From JACVRW01 sp963819635 (GTDB taxonomy: Bacteria > Actinomycetota > Thermoleophilia > Solirubrobacterales > Thermoleophilaceae): 64,000 nt of DNA. Of the stretch, positions 8,526 through 17,717 are shown in pieces. The stretch spans positions 930,001 to 994,000 of the forward strand of contig CAWFWX010000005.1 of the NCBI GenBank assembly GCA_963819635.1, read 5' to 3'. Positions within the stretch are counted from its first letter, which is position 1; every line of letters starts with the position of its first letter. The position numbers and the translations under genes are program-made. The notes under the pieces were generated by a model, which saw only the letters and a list, made by a program, of their open reading frames with translations, was not told the DNA's origin and ran no database searches.

Positions 8526-8570
8526 GCTGTCCTGGGTTTTGGCCCTATACGGGCCTCTAGGCAGGACAGC
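8526..8570 (+). repeat. Nested inverted repeat between deoA and add
   Basis: GCTGTCCTG (8526-8534) is perfectly complementary to CAGGACAGC (8562-8570). Inside it GGCCC (8541-8545) pairs with GGGCC (8551-8555) around a TATAC loop. The result is a long hairpin with an internal loop. There is no T-run after it, so it is not a standard terminator; it could pause transcription, be an RNA-processing site or be an operator. Confidence 0.45.
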
Positions 8571-8618
8571 CGGCTCGAAACGGGGGCTCGGGCGTGACCC
8601 CCTCAATGCCGTCGTTCG

Positions 8619-9612
8619 ATGAGGCGCCGCGCCGCCGCGGCCCTCGTCCCCAAAATCGAGCTCCACGTCCACCTCGAGGGCACCGCTCCGCCGGACCTGA
8701 TCCGCCGCATCGCCGAGCGCAACGGCCTCGCCGTCCCCGAGGGCACCTTCGCCGCTCCGGACCGCTTCGCCTACCGCGACTTCCTCGACTTCCTCGACAC
8801 CTACGACAAGGCCGCGAGCGTGATCCGCACCGGCGAGGACTACCGCGACATCACGTACGAGTACCTGGTCAAGTGCGCAGGCGAGGGAGCAATCTACGTC
8901 GAGCTCACGGCGTCGCCCGACCACGCGAAGCTCGTCGGCCTCACGGACGAGGAGCACATCGACGGCATCGCGCGCGGGATCGACGACGCGCGCGATGACA
9001 CCGAGAACGGCATCGAGGGTCGCATCCTGATCTCCTGCGTTCGCAACTTCGGCGTGGAGCCCGCGCTGCGGGTGGCGCGCTACGCGGCGGAGCGCCCGCA
9101 CCCCTACATCGTGGGCTTCTCGATGGCAGGCGACGAGGCGAACTACCCGCCCGGCCCGTACGCCGAGGCGTTCCAGATCGCCGCCGACGCCGGCCTCGGC
9201 TGCACCGTCCACGCCGGGGAGTGGGCCGGCCCCGAGAGCGTGCGCGGCGGCCTCGAGCTGCCCGTGTCGCCGGATCGCCCACGGCGTGCGCAGCATCGAG
9301 GACCCGGCGCTCGTGGAGGAGCTCGCCGAGCGCGGCACCTACCTCGAATGCTGTCCTACGAGCAATGTCGTTCTCGGCATCTACCCGACCTACGAGGAAC
9401 ACCCGCTGCCGAAGCTCCTCGAAGCCGGAGTGAAGGTCACGCTCGGCTCGGACGACCCGCCCTATTTCGGCGCTTCGATCGGCGGCGAGTACGAGGTCTG
9501 CCGCGAGCACTTCGGGCTCGGCGACGACGGGCTCCGGAGCATCACGCGCACCGCGATTGAGGCCGCTTTCTGCGACGAAAAGCTCAAACAGCGGTTAACC
9601 GAAACGGTGTAG
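8619..9612 (+). CDS. add: Adenosine deaminase (frameshifted in this sequence)
   Basis: Adenosine deaminase converts (deoxy)adenosine to (deoxy)inosine, feeding punA. The first part has HVHLEG (zinc histidines), YIVGFSMAGDE and CTVHAGEWAGPES. After VRGGLELPVS the frame breaks, and the missing RIAHGVRSIEDP resumes in the next frame with CCPTSNVVLG and TLGSDDPPYF, the remaining active-site blocks. One extra C at 9270/9271 explains it; removing it gives a 330-residue protein of normal length. Everything around the break is conserved, so I read a sequence error rather than a dead gene. The first in-frame ATG is 8619. Confidence 0.88.
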
Positions 9613-9649
9613 GGTGGCGCAGTCCCTGACCCAACGAGGAGACTCAACC

Positions 9650-10699
9650 GTGCGCCATTCCTTCCGCTTCTTCCTGCTCGCGCTACTCGCGGCGCTGGCA
9701 CTTGGTATCGCCGCCTGCGGCGACGACGATGACGACGGTGGCGGTGGCGGCGGTGGCGGTGGCGGTGGCGAGGCCGAGAAGCCGGCCGTCAAGGCCGGCC
9801 TCGTAACCGACATCGGTGGTCTCAACGACCGCTCATTCAACTTCCTGGCCAACAAGGGACTCGAGGACGCAGAGGGGGACCTCGGCGCCACGGGGCGCGT
9901 GTTCATCTCCAAGTCGAACGGCGACTACATCCCGAACCTGACGACTTCCGCCCAGGGCGGGAACGACCTGACCGTGTCGGTCGGCTTCCTCATGGGCGAG
10001 GCGACCGCCACTGTCGCCGGCAAGTTCCCGCAGAGCAACTTCGCGATCGTCGACTTCGCAGCCGCGGGGCTGAAGGGAAAGCCGCAGAACGTCGAGGGGC
10101 TGCTCTTCAAGGAGCAGGAGGCCGGCTACCTCGCCGGTTACCTCGCGGGGCTGTGGGCCAAGGACAACAACGCCACCACGGTGTCCACGGTCGGCGGCCA
10201 GAAGATCCCGCCGGTGGACCACTACATCGCCGGCTTCCAGAAGGGCGCCACGGACGCCAACCCCGGCATCAAGACCCTGAACGCCTACTCGCAGGACTTC
10301 GTCGACCAGGCGAAGTGCAAGGAGATCGCGCTCGACCAGATCGCGCAGGGCTCGAAGGTCGTCTTCCAGGTGGCCGGCCAGTGCGGCCTCGGCGCGCTTG
10401 ACGCCGCCAAGGAGAAGGGCGCTCAGGGCATCGGCGTCGACGCCGACCAGGCCTACCTCGGCGACTTCATCCTCACGTCGGCGCTGAAGAAGGTGGACGT
10501 GGCCGTGTTCGACGCCATCAAGCGCGTCCAGGACGGCAGCTTCAAGGGCGGCACCGACGTGATCGCGACGGTCGAGAACGGCGGAGTCGGCCTCGGCGAG
10601 ATCGGTCCGGCCGGCATGAAGTACGAGGCCCAGATGGACAAGATCACGGACCAGATCGCAGCCGGCGAGATAACGGACATTCCCGACACCGTCAAGTAG
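9650..10699 (+). CDS. BMP-family nucleoside-binding lipoprotein of an ABC importer
   Basis: The 349-residue protein has a lipoprotein signal (hydrophobic stretch ending LGIAAC, lipidated Cys23) followed by an Asp run and a long Gly run as a flexible tether. The mature part has the basic membrane protein/PnrA fold signatures GLNDRSFN, FLMGEATA, KEQEAGYLAGYLAG and TVGGQKIPPVDHY. PnrA-type proteins bind purine nucleosides, which fits the salvage genes next to it. GTG 9650 is preceded by GAGGAG at a good distance, so I prefer it over GTG 9614. It heads the importer operon. Confidence 0.92.
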   Translation: MRHSFRFFLLALLAALALGIAACGDDDDDGGGGGGGGGGGEAEKPAVKAGLVTDIGGLNDRSFNFLANKGLEDAEGDLGATGRVFISKSNGDYIPNLTTSAQGGNDLTVSVGFLMGEATATVAGKFPQSNFAIVDFAAAGLKGKPQNVEGLLFKEQEAGYLAGYLAGLWAKDNNATTVSTVGGQKIPPVDHYIAGFQKGATDANPGIKTLNAYSQDFVDQAKCKEIALDQIAQGSKVVFQVAGQCGLGALDAAKEKGAQGIGVDADQAYLGDFILTSALKKVDVAVFDAIKRVQDGSFKGGTDVIATVENGGVGLGEIGPAGMKYEAQMDKITDQIAAGEITDIPDTVK

Positions 10700-10705
10700 C
10701 CAGGA

Positions 10706-12238
10706 GTGCAGTCAGAAGCTCCCGCTCTCGAACTACGCGGAATAACGAAGAGGTTCGGTCCCGTCGTTGCCAACGACGGGATCGACTTCGACCTCCGCCC
10801 GGGCGAAGTCCACGCCCTGCTCGGCGAGAACGGGGCGGGGAAGTCGACGCTTATGTCGATCCTCTACGGGCTCTATAGCCCGACCGAGGGCGAGATCCTC
10901 GTCAACGGAGAGCCGGTCGAGGTCGATTCGCCGTCGCGGGCGATCGAGCTCGGCATCGGCATGGTCCACCAGCACTTCATGCTCGTGCCGGTGATGACCG
11001 TGACGGAGAACATCGTGCTCGGCGAGGAGCCGACGCACGGTGCTTTCCTCGACGTCCGCGAAGGGTCGCGGAAGGTGAAGGAGCTGTCGGACCGCTACGG
11101 CCTGGCTGTCGACCCGGACGCCGTGATCGAGCAGGTGTCGGTCGGAATGCAGCAGCGCGTCGAGATCCTGAAGACGCTCTACCGCGACGCGCGCATCCTG
11201 ATCCTCGACGAGCCGACGGCCGTCCTCACGGCCCAGGAGAGCCACGAGCTGTTCGAGGTGCTGGGCGCCCTGAAGGCCGACGGTGTCTCGATCGTCTTCA
11301 TCAGCCACAAGCTGAACGAGGTGCTCGAGATCTCGGACCGCGTGACCGTGCTGCGGCGCGGGAAGCGAATCGACACCGTGCCCACCGAGGGCGCGACCGA
11401 GGCGAGCCTCGCGCGCCTCATGGTCGGCCGCGACGTGCTGCTCCGCGTGGACAAGGACGCCGTAAAGCTGGGTGAGCCGGTGCTCGAGGTCGAGGACCTG
11501 CACGTGCGCGACGACCGCGACCTCGAGGCCGTGAAGGGCGTGTCGCTGAACGTCCGCGGCGGCGAGGTGGTGGCGATCGCGGGTGTGGACGGCAACGGCC
11601 AGCTCGAGCTCGTGGAGGCGATCGCGGGCATGCGGGTGCCGGACGCCGGCCGGGTGGCGATCGCCGGCCGCGACGTCACCGGTAGCGGCGTCCGCGCAAC
11701 AACCGAGGCCGGAGTGGCCCACATCCCCGAGGACCGCCACCTGCGCGGCCTGGTGCTCGACTTCACGCTCGCCGAGAACCTCGCCCTCCGCGAGTACCGC
11801 TCGCCGCCGATCTCCAACCACGGGCTCCTGTCGATCGGAGGCATGAACGACCGCGCCCGCTCGCTCCTGAAGGAGTACGACGTCCGCGGCGGTGACCCCG
11901 GGACGATCGCGAGCTCCCTCTCCGGCGGAAACCAGCAGAAGGTCGCGGTCGCGCGCGAGGTCGCCAGCAACCCCCAGCTCCTGATCGCCCACCAGCCCAC
12001 GCGAGGGCTCGACGTGGGAGCGATCGAGTTCGTGCACGGGCGTCTCCTGAGGGAGCGCGAGGAGGGACGCGGGATCCTGCTCGTCTCGCTCGAGTTCGAG
12101 GAGATCCGCGCGCTCGCCGACCGCATCCTCGTGATCTACGAGGGCCGCATCGTCGGCGAGTTCCCGCCGGACGTCTCGGAGGAGGAGCTCGGCATCGCGA
12201 TGACGGGTGGCCGCGGAGGCGGCCAGGCCGCGGCGTGA
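10706..12238 (+). CDS. ABC importer ATPase with two nucleotide-binding domains (nucleoside type)
   Basis: The 510-residue protein has two ABC cassettes, as in RbsA and NupA-type carbohydrate/nucleoside importers. The first has Walker A GENGAGKST, a variant signature VSVGMQQRVE and Walker B ILILDEPT. The second has a degenerate P-loop (GVDGNGQLE), an intact LSGGNQQKVAVA signature, and LLIAHQPTRGLDVGA where the Walker B glutamate is replaced. This asymmetry is normal in the family. It powers uptake with the lipoprotein upstream and the two permeases downstream, and overlaps the first permease by GTGA. The GTG start has only a close AGGA upstream. Confidence 0.93.
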   Translation: MQSEAPALELRGITKRFGPVVANDGIDFDLRPGEVHALLGENGAGKSTLMSILYGLYSPTEGEILVNGEPVEVDSPSRAIELGIGMVHQHFMLVPVMTVTENIVLGEEPTHGAFLDVREGSRKVKELSDRYGLAVDPDAVIEQVSVGMQQRVEILKTLYRDARILILDEPTAVLTAQESHELFEVLGALKADGVSIVFISHKLNEVLEISDRVTVLRRGKRIDTVPTEGATEASLARLMVGRDVLLRVDKDAVKLGEPVLEVEDLHVRDDRDLEAVKGVSLNVRGGEVVAIAGVDGNGQLELVEAIAGMRVPDAGRVAIAGRDVTGSGVRATTEAGVAHIPEDRHLRGLVLDFTLAENLALREYRSPPISNHGLLSIGGMNDRARSLLKEYDVRGGDPGTIASSLSGGNQQKVAVAREVASNPQLLIAHQPTRGLDVGAIEFVHGRLLREREEGRGILLVSLEFEEIRALADRILVIYEGRIVGEFPPDVSEEELGIAMTGGRGGGQAAA

Positions 12239-13452
12239 GCGCCACCGAAGACCCCGAGGGCGTACCGGTAACACCGGCCTCGCGGCTTGCCGGCTACCTG
12301 CGCGGCGGCGGCGTGCTCGTTCCGCTGCTCACGACGCTGCTCGCCTTCTTTGTGGGCGGGCTCGTGATGCTGGTCACCGGCAAGGACCCGATCGCGGTCT
12401 ACGAGGCGATCTGGAAGGGGACCGGCCTCCAGTGGATCTTCCCGTGGACCACGGGCGCCGAGCGCGAGCTCGCCGCGTCGAACCTGCAGCAGACGCTGAT
12501 CATCACGACGCCGCTGATCCTCACCGGCCTCGCGGTGGCGTTCGCGTTCCGGGCCGGGCTCTTCAACATCGGCGGCAACGGCCAGTACATCGTGGGCTCG
12601 ATCGCCGCCGTGTGGGTGGGCTCGTCCTTCCCGGACATGCCGAGCTTCCTCCACATCCTGCTCGCGATCCTCGCCGCCTGCGCGGCGGGTGCGTTCTGGG
12701 CAGGGATAGCCGGCTTCCTCAAAGCCACGACGGGCGCCCACGAGGTGATCAGCACGATCATGCTCAACTACATCGCCCTGTGGATCGGCGTGTGGCTGTT
12801 CTCGCTCGACGGACCGCTTCAGAACGACACCCAGAAGTCGATCCCCGTTTCCAACGACGTCGTCGAGGGCGCCAAGCTGCCCGTGTTCTGGGGTGATCCG
12901 GTCCTCCAGGGCCTCCACATCGGGATCTTCATCGCGCTTGCCGCCGTGGTCGTGTTCTGGATCCTCCTGAACCGGTCGACGATCGGCTACGAGGTGCGCG
13001 CCGTCGGCTTCAACCCAGAGGCCGCTCGCTACAGCGGGATGAGCGTGGGCAAGAACTACTTCCTGGTGATGGCCGTATGCGGGCTGTTCGCCGGCCTCGC
13101 GGGCGCGATCGACGTGCTCGGCTGGCAGTTCCGCATCGCGACGAACGACCTTCCGATCGTCTATTTCGGCTTCATCGGCATCGCCGTCGCGCTGCTCGGG
13201 CGGAACACGGCGATCGGCACGGTCGCGGCGGCCCTGTTGTTCGGCGCGCTGTACAGCGGCACGTCGCAGCGGAACCTCGACCCGACGATCTTCGAGCCGT
13301 CGCTGGCCCAGAACCTCACTTTCATCATCCAGGGCCTCATCATCCTGATCGTGAGTGCTGACGTCCTCGTGCTCACGTTGCTGCGGCGCGGACGCGGGAT
13401 ATTCAGGCGGAGCCCGGAGCCCGCGCCCGCCGCTGGGGAGCCGGAGCCATGA
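12235..13452 (+). CDS. ABC importer permease 1 (nucleoside type)
   Basis: The 405-residue integral membrane protein has about nine hydrophobic segments and belongs to the BPD_transp_2 family (RbsC/YufP-like). Family blocks include FRAGLFNIGGNGQYIVGSI, GAHEVISTIMLNYIAL and YEVRAVGFNPEAARYSGM. It forms the translocation path with the second permease. Start and stop both overlap neighbours (GTGA, ATGA), so the four importer genes are one operon. The substrate is inferred from the BMP lipoprotein. Confidence 0.92.
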   Translation: MSATEDPEGVPVTPASRLAGYLRGGGVLVPLLTTLLAFFVGGLVMLVTGKDPIAVYEAIWKGTGLQWIFPWTTGAERELAASNLQQTLIITTPLILTGLAVAFAFRAGLFNIGGNGQYIVGSIAAVWVGSSFPDMPSFLHILLAILAACAAGAFWAGIAGFLKATTGAHEVISTIMLNYIALWIGVWLFSLDGPLQNDTQKSIPVSNDVVEGAKLPVFWGDPVLQGLHIGIFIALAAVVVFWILLNRSTIGYEVRAVGFNPEAARYSGMSVGKNYFLVMAVCGLFAGLAGAIDVLGWQFRIATNDLPIVYFGFIGIAVALLGRNTAIGTVAAALLFGALYSGTSQRNLDPTIFEPSLAQNLTFIIQGLIILIVSADVLVLTLLRRGRGIFRRSPEPAPAAGEPEP

Positions 13453-14648
13453 GCACCTCGACGGTTGCCGCCTCGCGCGTCAGCGTTTCCGCGCGCACCG
13501 CGGCGTGGGTGGGCATCGCGCTCGGCGTGCTCGCGGCCTACGTCGCGCTGCCGCCGCTCCTGATTCGCACGCCGGTGGTGTCGCTGCTGCTCGCCGCCGC
13601 CGGCGTCGCGGCGGGCGTCTACGCCGTGCGCGAGGGCCAGCGCCGGCTCGGCTGGATCGCGGTGGGCATTGCCGTCATCGGCGCAATCCTGGCCGTCATG
13701 GCCGTGAACTCCGGCGAGAGCAACCTCGAGCGCGTCTTCGTGTGGTCGGCCCTGACCGCCGGGATGCTCCGCTTCGCCACGCCGCTGATCTTCGGCGCGA
13801 TGGGCGGGATCATGTCCGAGCGAAGCGGCGTCATCAACATCGGTCTCGAGGGCATGATGCTGATGGGCGCCTTCTTCGGAATCTTCGGCGCCGATCTCCT
13901 GGACTCCTGGTTCCTTGGGATAGTCACCGGTGTCGCGGCGGGTGCCGTGCTCGGCTTCGTCCACGCGTTCGTCTCGATCCAGCTGCGCGCCGATCAGGTG
14001 GTCAGCGGCACCGGAGTCAACATCATCGCGCTGGGCATCACCGGCTACGTCTTCATCTACCACTACGGCGACCAGGGGACCCCCGCCGACATCTCGCGCG
14101 TGCCAAACGTGAAGCTGCCGGGGGTCGAGGACATCGGGTTCATCGGCGAGGCGATCGGCAGGCTGAACCTGCTCACCTGGGTCGCGCTGATCATCGTGCC
14201 GCTGCTGACGCTGTATCTGTTCAGAACGCGGAGCGGCCTCCGGCTCCGCTCGATCGGCGAGAAGCCGCGCGCGGCGGACAGCCTGGGACTGCCCGTGATC
14301 CGAACTCGCTATCTCGCGGTAACCGCGTCAGGCGCGCTCGCCGCGGCCGGCGGAGTGTTCCTCTCGGTCGCGCTGCTCGGCTCGTTCAACGAGAACATGA
14401 CCGCCGGACGCGGCTTCATCGCGCTCGCCGCGGTCATCTTCGGCGGGTGGCGGCCCTGGGGCGCGCTCGCCGGCGCGCTCCTGTTCGGCTTCTCGACCGC
14501 GCTCGCCCAGCGCCTGCCGGCCTTCTCCGAATCCACGGCCGTGCTATTCCAGGCATTGCCATATGTCCTGACCCTGGTCGTGGTGGCCGGCGTGATCGGC
14601 CGCTCGCGGCCGCCCGCCGCCATCGGCGTGCCGTACGTGAAGGAGTAG
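13449..14648 (+). CDS. ABC importer permease 2 (nucleoside type)
   Basis: The 399-residue membrane protein is the partner permease (YufQ-like). It has three extra N-terminal hydrophobic segments, then the family core with SERSGVINIGLEGMMLMGAF, ADQVVSGTGVNIIALGITGY, TRSGLRLRSIGEKPRAADS and NENMTAGRGFIALAAVIFGG. It overlaps permease 1 by ATGA. Its last codons contain AAGGAG, which serves as the ribosome-binding site for the unknown protein that follows, so that protein is probably part of the same operon. Confidence 0.92.
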   Translation: MSTSTVAASRVSVSARTAAWVGIALGVLAAYVALPPLLIRTPVVSLLLAAAGVAAGVYAVREGQRRLGWIAVGIAVIGAILAVMAVNSGESNLERVFVWSALTAGMLRFATPLIFGAMGGIMSERSGVINIGLEGMMLMGAFFGIFGADLLDSWFLGIVTGVAAGAVLGFVHAFVSIQLRADQVVSGTGVNIIALGITGYVFIYHYGDQGTPADISRVPNVKLPGVEDIGFIGEAIGRLNLLTWVALIIVPLLTLYLFRTRSGLRLRSIGEKPRAADSLGLPVIRTRYLAVTASGALAAAGGVFLSVALLGSFNENMTAGRGFIALAAVIFGGWRPWGALAGALLFGFSTALAQRLPAFSESTAVLFQALPYVLTLVVVAGVIGRSRPPAAIGVPYVKE

Positions 14649-14651
14649 TTC

Positions 14652-16373
14652 TTGGTCGTATCCAGGCTGATCCTGGCGAGCCCCACCGACGAGCACACGG
14701 GGCGCCTCAGCGACGAGGTCGAGCTCTACCAGCGGACCTACAACACCCTGCTGCGCTCGAGCGGCGAGACGCACCTGCGCGTGCTCGAGCCCGCGCACCG
14801 CGCTATGGGCTCGAGCCTCCACCCGCTCGCCGACAGCGACGAGCCCGACCTCGGCGCGTTCATCTATGCGATCCGGCGCCTGCCGGATGGCTTGGTGGAC
14901 AACGCCCAGCTCGTGATCCTCGGCCAGGAGACGGAGATCTTCGCCAGGAACGGCATCAATATCTCGGGCTGGGAGGAGGCCGACGCCCCGGCTCGGCGTC
15001 GCCGCTGGCACAACGCCGGCGACGGCACGCACGCCGTGCTGATCGCGAGCGCGTCGGACGTCGACGACCTGATCCCGACGCTCGTCGCGTTCCAGATCGA
15101 GTGGAACAAGTTGCGCGTGCGGCAGCGCGCCGCCGGCTGGCCGCCGGACCACGAGCCGGCGCCCGACGAGTGCGCGGAGGTGCTGGGCGGGACGCCCGAC
15201 GACTGGGGGCGCCTGCGCGAGGCCTGGGGCGACCGCTTCATGGCGCGCCTCGAGCAGATTGCGGACCGGCGCATGAACCTGCGCATACGGATGCTCGGCG
15301 GGACGCAGGTGGGGTACGCACGGATGACGCGGCGCTGGTGGCAGCCGGTCTACCTGACGCTGGCCGAGCGGGGCATCGGTGATCAGCCGCTCTACTTCGT
15401 CAGCTCGAACACGCACAGCCTCGTGAACATCGCGACCGGCGTGGCGCGCGAGCGCGAGCAGGTCCTGGTGGACTTCGTGGAGCAGCAGCTGCCCGAGGAC
15501 GACATCCTGCGCACCGAGCTCGACGCGTTCCGCGATGGGCGCAGCGAGGGGTCGTGGGAGAACTTCCTCTATTTCGTGGCGCGGCTCTACTTCGACTCGC
15601 ATGGGGAGGAGGGCCGGCAGGCGCGCCGGCGCTCCGAGGCGGAGTCCGGTGTGGCGCACATCCGAAGCACGACGGCCCTCCGCGTGCCCGCCCAGATCAT
15701 CCCGCTGGCCAAGCTGCGGACGGAGCGGATGGACCCGCGCCTGGGCGATGTCGATGCCGAGGCGCTCGCCGCCTCAGACGGCGTGATCGTGAACATCGAC
15801 TACCCGCTCGGCGTGGCGGCGTACAACATCCTCCGCGAGGTGGCGGTGAGCAGCGCGATGCTGCGCGGGGTGTACGTGCTCGGGAAGGCGGCGACGCTGA
15901 ACGCGGACGTGGGCGACGTGATGCTCTCGACAGTCGTCCACGACGAGCACTCGGGTTCGACCTACTGGCTCGACAACGCCTTCAGCGTGGACGACATCGC
16001 GCCCTACCTGCGCTTCGGGAGCGGACTCGACAACCAGCGCGCCGTCACGGTGAAGAGCACGTTCCTCCAGAACCGTTCCTATCTCGACTTCTACTACCGC
16101 GAGGCGTTCACGGTCGTCGAGATGGAGGCCGGCCCGTACTGCAACGCGATCTACGAGATCGCCGACGCCGACCGCCACCCGGTCAACGAGGCGGTCAACT
16201 TCTCGAAGCTGCCCGTCGACTTCGGGATCATCCACTACGCCTCCGACACGCCCTACACGCAGGCGCGAACGCTGGGCGCGCGCGGGCTGAGCTACTACGG
16301 GCTCGACTCGACCTACGCGTCCTCGCTGGCGATCCTGCGGCGCGTCCTGCGGCTGGAGGGCGCGCTCGAGTAG
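14652..16373 (+). CDS. Large unrecognised protein with nucleoside-phosphorylase-like C-terminal motifs
   Basis: I cannot name the family of this 573-residue soluble protein. It starts at TTG 14652 with AAGGAG 6 nt upstream, 3 bp after the nucleoside permease. The N-terminal two thirds (with ILGQETEIFARNGIN and LTLAERGIGDQPLYFVSSNT) match nothing I know. The C-terminal part has GKAATLNADVGDVML at residues 411-425, VVEMEAGPYCNAIYE with E490-M491-E492, and IHYASDTP with D532. That order resembles the PNP/UDP phosphorylase fold: glycine-rich start, the M-E ribose-binding and catalytic motif, then S-D at the base. A nucleoside-processing enzyme is therefore an inference supported by context. Confidence 0.7.
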   Translation: MVVSRLILASPTDEHTGRLSDEVELYQRTYNTLLRSSGETHLRVLEPAHRAMGSSLHPLADSDEPDLGAFIYAIRRLPDGLVDNAQLVILGQETEIFARNGINISGWEEADAPARRRRWHNAGDGTHAVLIASASDVDDLIPTLVAFQIEWNKLRVRQRAAGWPPDHEPAPDECAEVLGGTPDDWGRLREAWGDRFMARLEQIADRRMNLRIRMLGGTQVGYARMTRRWWQPVYLTLAERGIGDQPLYFVSSNTHSLVNIATGVAREREQVLVDFVEQQLPEDDILRTELDAFRDGRSEGSWENFLYFVARLYFDSHGEEGRQARRRSEAESGVAHIRSTTALRVPAQIIPLAKLRTERMDPRLGDVDAEALAASDGVIVNIDYPLGVAAYNILREVAVSSAMLRGVYVLGKAATLNADVGDVMLSTVVHDEHSGSTYWLDNAFSVDDIAPYLRFGSGLDNQRAVTVKSTFLQNRSYLDFYYREAFTVVEMEAGPYCNAIYEIADADRHPVNEAVNFSKLPVDFGIIHYASDTPYTQARTLGARGLSYYGLDSTYASSLAILRRVLRLEGALE

Positions 16374-16415
16374 GAAGCTCGCGCCTCGCGCCTGTCACAG
16401 GCGGCGCCCTCGACC

Positions 16416-16421
16416 GAATAT
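16416..16421 (+). promoter_or_regulatory. -10 box (GAATAT) of the ECF sigma operon
   Basis: GAATAT is followed by 7 nt and the GTG at 16429. A weak -35 (CTGTCA, 16392-16397) lies 18 bp upstream. This implies a leaderless sigma-factor mRNA. Confidence 0.35.
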
Positions 16422-16428
16422 GTGACGA

Positions 16429-16935
16429 GTGATGTCCCCAGCGGAGATCGAGGGGCTCTACCGCGATCACGCCCGGCGACTCGCCGGCTATCTCATGCGT
16501 GCCACGAACAATCCCGAGGTCGCGGCCGACCTGACCGCCGAGACCTTCGCCGCGGCGCTTGTCGCCCGCGACCGCTACCGCCCCGAGCTGGGCGCGCCGA
16601 CCACATGGCTGTACGGGATCGCCGCCCACAAGCTGAACGACTGGCGGCGGCGCGGCTACGCCGAGGACCGCGCCCGCCGCCGGCTCGGCATCGAGCGGCC
16701 GCCCTTGAGCGACGACGACGTGGCGGAGTTCTCGCGGCTCGCCGGTGAAGTGACGGTCGTCGAGCTGCTCGACGATCTGCCCGCCGAGCAGCGCTCGGCC
16801 GTGCGCGCGCGCCTGATCGACGACCGCGCCTACCCGGACATCGCCGTGGCCGCGGGCGTGTCCGAGGCCGCGATCAGGCAGCGCGTAAGCCGCGGGCTGG
16901 CCAGCCTGCGCGACCGCATCGGAGGTGAGCGATGA
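16429..16935 (+). CDS. ECF-family RNA polymerase sigma factor
   Basis: The 168-residue protein has the sigma-70 region 2 (LYRDHARRLAGYLMRATNN, then TAETFAAALVARDRY and TWLYGIAAHKLNDWRRR) and region 4 (LLDDLPAEQRSAVRARLIDD...YPDIAVAAGVSEAAIRQRVSRGLASLR), with nothing else, as in ECF sigma factors. GTG 16429 is preferred because a -10 box lies 7 nt upstream; ATG 16432 is also possible. The next gene overlaps by ATGA and looks like its membrane-bound regulator. The signal and regulon are unknown. Confidence 0.9.
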   Translation: MMSPAEIEGLYRDHARRLAGYLMRATNNPEVAADLTAETFAAALVARDRYRPELGAPTTWLYGIAAHKLNDWRRRGYAEDRARRRLGIERPPLSDDDVAEFSRLAGEVTVVELLDDLPAEQRSAVRARLIDDRAYPDIAVAAGVSEAAIRQRVSRGLASLRDRIGGER

Positions 16936-17717
16936 GCGACTTCTTCGGAGCACTGGAGCTGGAGCTGCGCGCGGCGGCGGAGCGCCGCCCGCGCCGGCGG
17001 GTGAGCATCGGGCAGGCCCTCGGCGGGCTTGCAGCAGCCGCGCTGCTGGCCACGGCGGTCGCCCTGGTCCTCGCCGTCTCGGGCGGCGGCGACGGCGCGC
17101 GCGGAGACCCCGCTCACGTGACGGGCGGACCCAAGCTCGATCCCGTCGGGACGGTGATCCCGAAGGGCGAAGGGAACCCCCCGCGCACCCGGCGGAGCGT
17201 CGTCGTCGCGACCGGGACCCAGCGCATCGCAGGGCCCTGGCAGCTCGAGATCCAGCCGAGCCCGCTGCTCAGGGACGACAACGGCGAGGTCATACAGCCG
17301 GCAGGGCTCACCTGCGTGCAGCTGTACATGCCGGACCCGCCCAAGATTCTTGGCCCGACGGGCTCGGGGTACTGCGGCGAGCAACCGCGGACCCCCGGCT
17401 TCACCCGCGGCCAGGCCACGCTGTACGGCGACAGGGTCGTCCCCGGCACCAACAGGGCAAAGCCGGAGCTGGTGATGCTCTACGGGAGGGCCCCAGAGCG
17501 GGCGGAGCATGTCCTGATCACGACGAAGCCCCAGAGGCTGCGTATGCGCAGCCCCGTCCTCGACGGCCCGGACAACATCCGCGGCGACTTCTACGTCGTA
17601 GCCGTGCCCACGCACATCGGCCGGAGCGCGCGAATCAACTGGCTGGACAAGGACGGGAAGCCAGGGAGCCGCGGAACGGAGCTGCTGCCACCGGTCGCCG
17701 GAAAGGTACGCCGCTAG
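16932..17717 (+). CDS. Single-pass membrane protein, putative anti-sigma partner
   Basis: The 261-residue protein has a 30-residue cytoplasmic N-terminus rich in arginine, one transmembrane helix (about residues 28-50, ALGGLAAAALLATAVALVLA), and an extracytoplasmic domain of roughly 200 residues with two cysteines, C127 and C147 by approximate count. No zinc-binding anti-sigma motif is visible, and the cytoplasmic part is short. The ATGA overlap with the sigma gene and the topology suggest it controls that factor, but the sequence itself does not prove it. It ends in a CTAG shared with the convergent aldehyde dehydrogenase-like gene. Confidence 0.6.
   Translation: MSDFFGALELELRAAAERRPRRRVSIGQALGGLAAAALLATAVALVLAVSGGGDGARGDPAHVTGGPKLDPVGTVIPKGEGNPPRTRRSVVVATGTQRIAGPWQLEIQPSPLLRDDNGEVIQPAGLTCVQLYMPDPPKILGPTGSGYCGEQPRTPGFTRGQATLYGDRVVPGTNRAKPELVMLYGRAPERAEHVLITTKPQRLRMRSPVLDGPDNIRGDFYVVAVPTHIGRSARINWLDKDGKPGSRGTELLPPVAGKVRR

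Noticed and set aside
16932..17717. A zinc-binding anti-sigma factor (ZAS) assignment
   Set aside because: The short cytoplasmic N-terminus has no H-x3-C-x2-C motif; only gene order supports an anti-sigma role.
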